A stretch of 6,323 nt of DNA from an uncultured Collinsella sp. (GCA_902479205.1 CABSNX010000118.1:1-6323); one strand, 5' to 3'. Positions 1-5,813 are shown, counted from the first letter of the stretch. Program-made: numbers and translations. Notes: a model not told the origin generated them from the letters alone.

Positions 1-46
1 AGATACTGATCGGTCTCGTGGGCTCGGAGATGTGTATAAGAGACAG
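1..46 (+). other. Sequencing adapter (Nextera i7 side), not genomic
   Basis: Bases 28-46 are the 19-bp Tn5 mosaic end AGATGTGTATAAGAGACAG, and bases 13-27 are the Nextera read-2 overhang GTCTCGTGGGCTCGG. Bases 1-4 (AGAT) match the end of the Illumina P7 oligonucleotide. Bases 5-12 (ACTGATCG) sit exactly where the 8-base i7 index belongs. The order P7 end, index, overhang, mosaic end is the standard library adapter, so this is untrimmed adapter at a contig end. Genomic sequence starts at about base 47. It should not be read as a natural Tn5 insertion. Confidence 0.98.
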
Positions 47-723
47 ATTTTGACATCTGCCTGATCGATATGGGCAGTGCCAAGCTCGTTAAACCGGACT
101 TTTCCTTTACCGTCGACGTCAACGCTTTTCGCGGTGCCACGCCGGCATACGCGGCACCCGAAATGCTGGAGCGGTTTAAGGCCGACCCCGGTGCGCGCGA
201 CAATCCCGCCGTCGACATCTATGCGCTGGGAAGCATCCTCTACGAGCTTTATTGCGGACACGCGCCCTTTGAGGCAGAGCTCAGGCGCTCCGGAGACCAC
301 GCGCGCCTCAAGCGCACCGTGCAGCCGCAACCCCTTGCGCCCGCAACTCCCCGCGAACAGGGCTTGGTCAACGCGATTATGGCTTGTTTGGCAGTCTCGC
401 AAGACGCACGCCCTTCGGCAAATGAACTCGCGGCGCGCCTTGAGCCTTTCGCCCGTATGGGTGCTCCGCGAAAGCGCCGGCCCGTGGCGGATCGCGGCAG
501 CGTTACCGTGCGGGCGGACGCCACCATCCCCACCCGCACGGTTGCACAGGCGCAGCCCGCGTCTCGGCCAATCCCATCCACCGAGACAGTCCGCAGCGCC
601 GAGTCCATGCGTCGCGCGCGCCTTGCCGTCAAACGTCAACGCTCGATGGCACTCACGATGGTGATTGCTGCCCTGGTAGCAATCGTGGTTATACTCGTCC
701 TCGCATCTGCCGGCATGCTTTAA
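47..723 (+). CDS. Tail-anchored Ser/Thr protein kinase, 5'-truncated
   Basis: This is the C-terminal part of a Hanks-type kinase, open at the contig edge. The first whole genomic codon is at 49, and the reading frame gives FDICLIDMGSAK before and across the ATG at 70, which is therefore internal and not the start. The ATP-binding lobe and the HRD catalytic loop are missing. Visible are the metal-binding Asp in DMG (in place of DFG), the activation-segment end ATPAYAAPEML, the helix-F motif DIYALGSILYELYCG, and the subdomain XI Arg in DARPS. A basic, disordered linker follows (RKRRP, then RRARLAVKRQR). One transmembrane helix (residues about 194-214, counted from the ATG at 70) ends three residues before the stop, so the kinase would face the cytoplasm on a C-terminal tail anchor with no outer sensor domain. 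The gene is convergent with the zinc-ribbon gene. It is clearly paralogous to the kinase at 3393 (FDxCLIDMGSA and ATPAYAAPEML are shared). Kinase call sure; substrate unknown. Confidence 0.92.
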
Positions 724-761
724 CCGGCGGCGATGCCAAGGTCAGCTCATAGACCCTATAC

Positions 762-809
762 AAAAAACGGTGACGAACACAGCTCTCGATAAAGCCGCAC
801 CCGTCACCG
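762..809 (-). terminator. Intrinsic terminator of the zinc-ribbon gene
   Basis: On the minus strand, just past the stop at 835, the arms CGGTGACG (809-802) and CGTCACCG (775-768) form a perfect 8-bp stem followed directly by TTTTTT (767-762). The 26-nt loop can add an inner helix GCGGCT/AGCTGT with two G-U pairs. The U tract exists only on the minus strand, so this terminates the zinc-ribbon gene. It does not have the usual form of a terminator for the converging kinase gene. Confidence 0.8.
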
Positions 810-834
810 CTTCACGCATCGCATACAGGCGGCA

Positions 835-2079
835 CTAGGAAATCATAAGCTCGAAGGAATCCGTGATGCGCGTTCCCATATTAACGGCGCCGTCTCCCGA
901 TTCGACTGTGGTATTCAGGTAGTACTTGCCGTTCTTCTTTTTAGGTACACCCGTAACCGTAAGGTCGCAGCCGTCCTCCTCGACGGGAAGCGAAAACTCA
1001 AAACCCTTGTTCCTAACAAACGAACCGGTGACATCCGTGTAGGTGCGATAGTCGTCACCATCGGATTGCGCGACGGTTTTTTCGGCGTTGTAGGTATCGT
1101 GGGCATGCAGCGTGGCCGAGATGTCTGCAACCACTTCGCCGGAATCGCTGATGCTCTTAAACACAATCACAAGGTCGTTTTTGCTCGCGCCGTAGCAAGT
1201 ATGGCCCCAAGAGTTGCCCGTCTCCTTAAGTGATCCGCGCCACGTGGTGTTGGCAAAGCTCGTGGGCTTATCGATGTTGAGCTTCGCTGTGCTACCGGAG
1301 GTCGTAGTGGTCGACGAGGTCGCATTGCCCGTCGTGGAAGAGCCCTCGGCATTGGAGCTGGCGTCCTCGCCGTTCTTGCTTGCGGTCTTGAGCTCCGCCT
1401 TAGCATCCTTAAGGTCGGACTTTGTCTGATCGAGCTCGTCTTGCGTTTTTGTGAGTTCGTCCTTGGAAGATTCAAGCTGCTTCTTGAGCTTTTGAATCTG
1501 CTCCGTATTTTGCGGATGAGCCAAACCATATGAGTAGCCCGCCCAGCCGGTTCCCGCGCACAAGGCGGCAACGACAATAACGCCGGCGGCGATGGCGGGC
1601 GCATACGACTTGCCCAGGCGCTTGCGTGCCAGCTTGTACTCGGCCTTGGCCGTCTTGAGGCTCTCGCGGTCCTGCTCGAGCTGCTCTTCCTCACTGAGCG
1701 GCGTAGAACCAAAATCGGCATGGCAGGCAGGCTCAGTTTCCACGTCCTCGATCGTAGTGCCAAAGTCTGACAAGGGATCGACTACACGCGTGGCGTCCGA
1801 ATCGGATTCGGGCACAGCGGGCTCAAACGCGCCGGGTGCCGCCACCGGCTGCTCGTCTGCTTTCGAGGCAGCATCCGCCTTAGGCAACTCCACCGTTGCC
1901 GCCGTAGCGGCCTCGCCGTCGCGCCAAGAAAAGGCAGGGCTCTGTGACACGGTCTGGGGCGTAGTATAGGGATCTTCGGAAACGGGCGCAGTCGACGAGG
2001 GCACGGCAAGAGGCGATCCACACTCAGAGCAAAAACTAGCGTCATCGGGCAATAATGCACCGCAATAAGGGCATTCCAT
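835..2079 (-). CDS. Zinc-ribbon membrane protein with extracellular domain
   Basis: A 414-residue protein. Residues 1-22 are a zinc ribbon with CPYC (C3, C6) and CSEC (C17, C20). Residues 25-130 are acidic, rich in Pro, Ala and Thr and probably disordered, with threonine motifs DATRVVD and GTTIEDVETE. A basic segment leads to one transmembrane helix at about 160-183. Residues 191-232 form a heptad-like coiled coil (QIQKLKKQLESSKDEL), then a Ser/Thr linker (TTTTSGST). Residues 268-414 are a probable beta-rich domain beginning NTTWRGSL, which I cannot assign. Positive charge before the helix puts the zinc ribbon inside and the C-terminal domain outside. The frame stays open upstream to 2220, but the ATG at 2079 is chosen because it begins the zinc ribbon and has GAGAGG nine bases upstream. 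The gene is divergent from the FHA gene and has its own terminator. The role is unknown; the neighbours suggest a phosphorylated scaffold or sensor. Confidence 0.88.
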   Translation of the reverse strand: MECPYCGALLPDDASFCSECGSPLAVPSSTAPVSEDPYTTPQTVSQSPAFSWRDGEAATAATVELPKADAASKADEQPVAAPGAFEPAVPESDSDATRVVDPLSDFGTTIEDVETEPACHADFGSTPLSEEEQLEQDRESLKTAKAEYKLARKRLGKSYAPAIAAGVIVVAALCAGTGWAGYSYGLAHPQNTEQIQKLKKQLESSKDELTKTQDELDQTKSDLKDAKAELKTASKNGEDASSNAEGSSTTGNATSSTTTTSGSTAKLNIDKPTSFANTTWRGSLKETGNSWGHTCYGASKNDLVIVFKSISDSGEVVADISATLHAHDTYNAEKTVAQSDGDDYRTYTDVTGSFVRNKGFEFSLPVEEDGCDLTVTGVPKKKNGKYYLNTTVESGDGAVNMGTRITDSFELMIS

Positions 2080-2088
2080 AGGGCACAA

Positions 2089-2094
2089 CCTCTC
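2089..2094 (-). promoter_or_regulatory. Ribosome binding site of the zinc-ribbon gene
   Basis: GAGAGG on the minus strand lies nine bases before the ATG at 2079. It decides the start against the ATG at 2220, which would add 47 residues with no recognisable domain ahead of the zinc ribbon. Confidence 0.6.
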
Positions 2095-2139
2095 AAAATG
2101 TGTCGCTTGCAGCCATCCTGCAACTTGGCGTATATGCCC

Positions 2140-2145
2140 TATAAT
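2140..2145 (+). promoter_or_regulatory. Candidate -10 box upstream of the FHA gene
   Basis: A perfect TATAAT lies about 115 bp before the FHA start in the divergent region. No convincing -35 hexamer is found 16-18 bp upstream (the bases there are near CCTGCA), so this is a candidate only. The leader would then carry the dyads at 2161-2205. Confidence 0.35.
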
Positions 2146-2160
2146 GTCTCGATAGTTATG

Positions 2161-2205
2161 CAAAGCGTTGCGCAACATTTTTCGAGTCGGTACGCTTTGA
2201 GCGTA
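2161..2205. promoter_or_regulatory. Cluster of dyads in the divergent intergenic region
   Basis: Three nested or adjacent symmetries lie between the divergent zinc-ribbon and FHA genes. The 10-bp palindrome GTTGCGCAAC is at 2167-2176. CAAAGCG (2161-2167) is mirrored by CGCTTTG (2193-2199). TACGCT (2191-2196) and AGCGTA (2200-2205) make a 6-bp hairpin with loop TTG. The palindrome centre is about 90 bp from both start codons, so one operator could serve both genes. No regulator is identified. Confidence 0.4.
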
Positions 2206-2259
2206 GCCATTTCCTAACATGTTTGCAGTACGTCATTAAAGTTATCTGGGGAGGCAGCC

Positions 2260-3222
2260 ATGGCGGCGGAAACACCGTGCTCGGTCCTCTACAACGACAT
2301 CCGATCGTTCGGCGGTCTCAAGCATCTCGAGATTGCGCGAATGCTCATTAACGGCAATTCGTATGCAGGCAGTACCCTGCTCGACAAATGCTCTACCAAC
2401 CGCTCGTACCTCACTCGCTACATCGTCCACCGCGAGCCCGATCAGTGTGCGCCAGGTATCTACAATGACCTTACCGTCTCCACGCTTAACCTTGCCGCCG
2501 CCATTAGTAACAAGCTCGGCGGAGGCGACCGCGCCTATCAGGAAATATCCGAGCATTACAGCGGCCCGGCGGCCCAAGGCATGATGTCGGTTCTCGCCGA
2601 TTATGACCTCGACGACCGCCTCTACGCCAATGCCTTGGGGCGTATCAACAGTTCCGATGACCACGGCCCCCGCGAAAAAAGCACGCTCTTCTTGATGCTC
2701 TTTGTGGCAACGGGCGCACTTGCCGACCCCGTTCAAGGCGTGGCCACCGTCGAGCGCTTTTGCGACAGCAAGACGGGCGGGCACTTTGGCACCACCGAAA
2801 CTACCGTCGGACGTGGCTTTATGGGCAGTCTGGAGCAGCCGCGCACCGTTGCCCCCAACCTCGGTCTGCTCAGGACACATGCCGACAACTGCGTCGACAT
2901 GCAAATCCATCCCCTCACACGCGATCCGCGCGGCACCGTGATTGGTTCTTTGCCCAAAACCTCGCCCAGCATCACCGATGTGGGCGCCGACGCATCGCGC
3001 GAGCATCTTCGCATTTGGCTTGAGGGTGAGCACTGGTACGCCCAGGGCCTTGGATCGACCAACGGCACGGTGCTCGAATCGGGTGCAGGCGACGGCGATA
3101 CCGTAATCGAGCCGCCCCGCGACCAACGAGAGCCCGGCAAAGTCTATCCCCCCGTGGAAATCGCTAACAGTGACAGACTTCATTTGGGTCTCTATACAAC
3201 GTTTCTCGTTATTGTGGACTAG
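2260..3222 (+). CDS. FHA-domain protein (phosphothreonine reader)
   Basis: A 320-residue soluble protein without signal peptide or transmembrane helix. Residues about 224-320 form a forkhead-associated domain: TVIG opens the first strand, S246-R247-x-H249 is the phosphothreonine-contacting SRxH motif, and G265-STNGT is the second loop motif, followed by NSDRLHLG and the final strand TTFLVIV. FHA domains bind phosphothreonine peptides, here most simply products of the neighbouring kinases. Residues 1-165 are mainly helical and not recognised. A threonine-rich TTETTVGRGFM (178-188) precedes the FHA domain and recalls the ETT phospho-switch of GarA/OdhI. The start is the ATG at 2260, with GGGGAGG at 2248-2254, five bases upstream. 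The kinase gene follows after 170 bp on the same strand. FHA call sure; N-terminal role unknown. Confidence 0.9.
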   Translation: MAAETPCSVLYNDIRSFGGLKHLEIARMLINGNSYAGSTLLDKCSTNRSYLTRYIVHREPDQCAPGIYNDLTVSTLNLAAAISNKLGGGDRAYQEISEHYSGPAAQGMMSVLADYDLDDRLYANALGRINSSDDHGPREKSTLFLMLFVATGALADPVQGVATVERFCDSKTGGHFGTTETTVGRGFMGSLEQPRTVAPNLGLLRTHADNCVDMQIHPLTRDPRGTVIGSLPKTSPSITDVGADASREHLRIWLEGEHWYAQGLGSTNGTVLESGAGDGDTVIEPPRDQREPGKVYPPVEIANSDRLHLGLYTTFLVIVD

Positions 3223-3392
3223 CGCGTAGAGACGTGGGAAACAGGTGTCACTCGTCTTATATCATTTACGTTACGCGCTGCACTATAAATAGCAATACGA
3301 GTCAGCTTATCGGCGAACACGTCTATCATGGGCTTTAATCGATAATCGCGTTCTCGGCGTGAGCACGCGGCCCCACCAAATGAAGGAACGTC
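3223..3392 (+). promoter_or_regulatory. Gap between FHA and kinase genes, possible promoter
   Basis: This 170-bp gap is long for tightly coupled genes. It contains AT-rich -10-like hexamers TATAAA (3284-3289) and GATAAT (3341-3346), neither with a good -35 partner. A weak 6-bp inverted repeat ACTCGT/ACGAGT is at 3250-3255 and 3297-3302. No terminator with a U tract is seen, so read-through from the FHA gene is possible, with or without an extra start. Confidence 0.3.
3382..3387 (+). promoter_or_regulatory. Ribosome binding site fixing a TTG start
   Basis: GAAGGA lies five bases before the TTG at 3393. The nearby ATG at 3380 is out of frame, and the next in-frame Met is residue 36, with no comparable upstream site examined. 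The TTG start is therefore preferred. Confidence 0.6.
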
Positions 3393-5477
3393 TTGGATAC
3401 CACCAACACCGCCTCTGGCGACAAACTCATCCGTCTCGACACGTTCGACACCGCCGTGGCAGTCGACCCCAGCGCCGAGGATGATGCCAAGCGACGGTTT
3501 ATGACGCTTATTCTTCAGACGGCATACCGCGACGGCGGCAATATCGGACACGTGCTTCGCGCGACCAACACAAGCGGCGAGGTCTTTGCCGTCAAGCTGC
3601 TCAAGGACAACGCCATCCTTTCCGGCCAAGCCCCCGATCGCTCCGCCGAGCAAGCGGCTGCGCACCTGGCCAACACCGCCGCGCTGTTCGAGGAGTACCG
3701 TCATCTGTGCACCGTCTCGCACCTGCGCGGATTTCCGCGCGTCTATGGCTATGGATCGTGCGAGGACGACCCGCTCATCCTCATGGAGTGGGTCGAGGGC
3801 ACCTCGCTCAAGCAGGCGCTGCCCTTGCTTCCGCACGATGTCTCGGGCGGGCTAACCACCCAGATGGTGGCCGCCGTTGGAAACGCCGTGCTTCGCGCAC
3901 TCCTGATGACCCAGGGACTCGTAAATCCGGTCGTCCATCGCGACCTGTCGCCCGCCAATATCATGTTCCGTACCACCAGTCGAACGCTCGAGCAGCAGAT
4001 CGTCGATTGCTCCTTTGACCCCTGCCTCATCGACATGGGCTCCGCGACCATGGCCCTCGGCGATGACACGATCACCCGGCGCGCCGACATCTGGCGCTTT
4101 GCCACGCCCGCATACGCCGCGCCCGAGATGCTCACGCAGGATATCGAAGGCATCGCGGCCCTTCGCCGCTCGCCCGCCATCGATGTCTATGCGCTTTCGA
4201 GCATTCTGTACCAGCTCTACAGCGGTCGCAAGCCGTTCGATGTCGAGTCGACGGGTGCCGCGGCAACCGGCTCGTTCTACCTCATAAAGACCAAGACCAA
4301 GCCGGCGCCGCTCGAGCCGCGATGCGAGGGCGACAAAGCGCTTGTCCAGATCATCATGAAAGGCATCTCAGTCGAGCAGTGCGATCGTCCCACCGAGCAG
4401 CAGATGCTCGAGGTGCTCTCGGCATACCTCACCGATGCCGAATCCGAGGGCCGCGAAGGCGCAGGAGACGAAGCCGCGATTGATATCGATTCTGGCACGC
4501 ACCTTAAGGTCGACGTCGCCGGCGAGCGCGCGCGAGAGATCCTGGAGCAGGCCCGGCACGATGCCATGACCCGCCGCCGCTTTATTATCGGTGGCGTTGT
4601 CGCGGCCGTTGCGGGGCTCGGCGTTATCGGGGCGGCAACCCATGGCTTTGGCATCCCCGACTACCTGGACGGCATCCGCGGTTCGCTTGACGACTACACC
4701 TGGGATCAGCTGCAGGAGATTTCGCTCAAGATTAAGGCCGCCGAGACCCGTAGCGAGGCACGCGAGATTGCCAAGCGCTATCATCTGCTCGACGACAACG
4801 GGCATATCCCCTATCCGTGTACCAAGCGCGTGAGGCTCACCAACGGGCTGCACATCGGCGCGCAGCTTGTGGGCATCCGTCACGACGAGCTTCTGGACGG
4901 GACGGGCAAGGCCGGACTGACGTTTATGTTCGATGCCGGCATTGCCGAGCGCGATGCCGCGGCCCAACCGTTGAGCACCGGCTGGGCAGATTGCGAGCTG
5001 CGGGAATGGCTCGACAACGACGGCCTTAAGCTGCTGCCCAACGAGCTGCGCGCACTCATTAAATCTGTCAAAAAGGTCTCGAATAACGTTGGAGCCGCCA
5101 GAAGCGCATCGTGTCTGAGCGAGCTGCCCGCAACCCTTTGGCTGCCCGCCATGGTCGAGCTGTGCGGTACGCAACCGCCCGAGTCATTTGCCAAGGACTT
5201 TCACTACCTGGCCGACATCTATAACGGCGAGGGCAAGGAGTACCAGCTGTTCCGCGAGCTTAAGGTGAGTCCGTATACCACGAACGAGATGTTGGTTCGC
5301 CAGTGGAAGGGCAAGGACACCTGTTGGTGGGAACGAACGGCGAGTCCCGACACATCGGAGAGCGAAGGCACACTCTATATGAATCGCGTGGGACACGACG
5401 GCGACGTCTTTACGTACGCAACGCCTGCGGAAAAGCCAAACAAGCGAACCTGTGTGATCCCCGGGTTCTGCATCTAG
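3393..5477 (+). CDS. Transmembrane Ser/Thr kinase with DUF6273-like outer domain
   Basis: A 694-residue protein starting at TTG. The kinase domain spans about 40-345: a loose glycine loop DGGNIGHV, K68 in FAVKLL, HRDLSPAN (182-189, catalytic D184, N189), D214 in DMG, ATPAYAAPE (APE 243-245), DVYALSSILYQLYSG (D264) and R332 in DRPT. All residues needed for catalysis appear present, but Lys of HRDLKPEN is Ser and DFG is DMG. An acidic linker (346-390) leads to TRRRFIIGG and one transmembrane helix at about 397-416. Outside, residues about 475-694 match the DUF6273 pattern: GWADCELREWL, LPNELRALIKSVKKVSNN, a tract LPATLWLPAMVELCG, EGKEYQLF, CWWERT and a C-terminal VIPGFCI. The layout, inner kinase with outer domain, is that of a PknB-type sensor kinase, but with no PASTA repeats. 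It probably reads an envelope cue and signals through the FHA protein just upstream; this link is inferred. Confidence 0.93.
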   Translation: MDTTNTASGDKLIRLDTFDTAVAVDPSAEDDAKRRFMTLILQTAYRDGGNIGHVLRATNTSGEVFAVKLLKDNAILSGQAPDRSAEQAAAHLANTAALFEEYRHLCTVSHLRGFPRVYGYGSCEDDPLILMEWVEGTSLKQALPLLPHDVSGGLTTQMVAAVGNAVLRALLMTQGLVNPVVHRDLSPANIMFRTTSRTLEQQIVDCSFDPCLIDMGSATMALGDDTITRRADIWRFATPAYAAPEMLTQDIEGIAALRRSPAIDVYALSSILYQLYSGRKPFDVESTGAAATGSFYLIKTKTKPAPLEPRCEGDKALVQIIMKGISVEQCDRPTEQQMLEVLSAYLTDAESEGREGAGDEAAIDIDSGTHLKVDVAGERAREILEQARHDAMTRRRFIIGGVVAAVAGLGVIGAATHGFGIPDYLDGIRGSLDDYTWDQLQEISLKIKAAETRSEAREIAKRYHLLDDNGHIPYPCTKRVRLTNGLHIGAQLVGIRHDELLDGTGKAGLTFMFDAGIAERDAAAQPLSTGWADCELREWLDNDGLKLLPNELRALIKSVKKVSNNVGAARSASCLSELPATLWLPAMVELCGTQPPESFAKDFHYLADIYNGEGKEYQLFRELKVSPYTTNEMLVRQWKGKDTCWWERTASPDTSESEGTLYMNRVGHDGDVFTYATPAEKPNKRTCVIPGFCI

Positions 5478-5489
5478 GCAGCGGGCGTC

Positions 5490-5517
5490 TTGCCGTGACG
5501 GGACCCCACCCCGGCAA
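5490..5517 (+). terminator. Weak hairpin after the kinase gene
   Basis: TTGCCG (5490-5495) pairs with CGGCAA (5512-5517), with GTG/CAC available inside. It starts 13 bases after the kinase stop, but the following bases are TTGTCTCG, not a U tract. It may be a poor terminator or only a symmetric stretch bordering the repeat array. Confidence 0.3.
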
Positions 5518-5578
5518 TTGTCTCGATCTGTAACACTAGCTCGGCAGATACGGGTCTAAATGTTACAGATCGAGACAA
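5518..5578. repeat. Inverted-repeat unit 1 of the array
   Basis: The arms TTGTCTCGATCTGTAACA (5518-5535) and TGTTACAGATCGAGACAA (5561-5578) are perfect 18-bp reverse complements around a 25-nt loop (5536-5560). The loop can pair further: TAG with CTA, and CTCG with CGGG. A partial ninth-arm fragment CGAGACAA recurs at 5591-5598 and could compete for the left arm. Confidence 0.95.
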
Positions 5579-5598
5579 ACCCCAACCCCGCGAGACAA

Positions 5599-5657
5599 CA
5601 TCTCAATCTGTAACAGTAAGGGGTTAAAAACCTCTCTAGATGTTACAGATTGAGACA
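5599..5657. repeat. Inverted-repeat unit 2 of the array
   Basis: The arms TCTCAATCTGTAACA (5601-5615) and TGTTACAGATTGAGA (5641-5655) are perfect over 15 bp around a 25-nt loop (5616-5640). Compared with unit 1, the G to A change in the left arm is matched by C to T in the right arm, so pairing is kept. The loop forms an inner helix AGGGGTT/AACCTCT with one G-U pair. Confidence 0.95.
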
Positions 5658-5665
5658 TTTGAGTT

Positions 5666-5679
5666 GACCGCGGACGGTC
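5666..5679. repeat. Small hairpin between units 2 and 3
   Basis: GACCG (5666-5670) and CGGTC (5675-5679) form a 5-bp stem with a 4-nt loop CGGA, filling most of the 22-bp gap between two large inverted repeats. Confidence 0.45.
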
Positions 5680-5738
5680 TGTCTCGATCTGTAACAGTTA
5701 GAGGTCATATTTCCCGCCAGATGTTACAGAACGAGACA
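5680..5738. repeat. Inverted-repeat unit 3 of the array
   Basis: The arms TGTCTCGATCTGTAACA (5680-5696) and TGTTACAGAACGAGACA (5722-5738) match over 16 of 17 bp, with one A-A mismatch at 5687/5731. The loop is again exactly 25 nt (5697-5721) with a third, unrelated core, and only weak inner pairing. Confidence 0.95.
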
Positions 5739-5801
5739 TTAGCTTGCCGAGAACTTCGCCTCATAATATATGACTCAAGTGTGTCGATATTTCCTTGCCA
5801 A

Positions 5802-5813
5802 TGTTGCGCAACA
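5802..5813. promoter_or_regulatory. Palindrome shared with the divergent region
   Basis: TGTTGCGCAACA is a perfect 12-bp palindrome 66 bp before the secreted-protein ATG. Its core GTTGCGCAAC recurs at 2167-2176, and on the matching strand the two sites share AATGTTGCGCAAC. Both occurrences are intergenic, which suggests an operator; the binding protein is unknown. Confidence 0.4.

Noticed and set aside
28..46. Natural Tn5/IS50 end
   Set aside because: The mosaic end is preceded by the full Illumina overhang, an index-length stretch and the P7 end, which is library adapter.
70..72. ATG at 70 as the true start of the first kinase
   Set aside because: It is the Met of DMG; the codons before it (FDICLID) match the paralogue at 3393, so the gene began before the contig end.
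2080..2220. N-terminal extension of the zinc-ribbon protein
   Set aside because: The added 47 residues would cover the regulatory dyads and lack any domain, while the ATG at 2079 has a suitable ribosome site and begins the zinc ribbon.
2242..3183. 313-residue minus-strand frame opposite the FHA gene
   Set aside because: It is antisense to a well-supported FHA protein, has no recognised domain, and is a normal by-product of GC-rich coding.
3219..3836. 205-residue minus-strand frame
   Set aside because: It is antisense to the kinase N-terminus and the gap before it; composition is that of a shadow frame.
4368..5174. 268-residue minus-strand frame opposite the kinase
   Set aside because: It overlaps fully with the transmembrane and outer domains of the kinase and shows no domain or ribosome site.
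5518..5738. CRISPR array
   Set aside because: The repeats are only 17 bp, alternate in orientation, and sit at 25- and 21-22-nt gaps; no cas gene is present. True CRISPR repeats are directly oriented.
5518..5738. Set of intrinsic terminators
   Set aside because: The stems are long and strong, but none is followed by a U tract on either strand, and the 25-nt loops are larger than usual.
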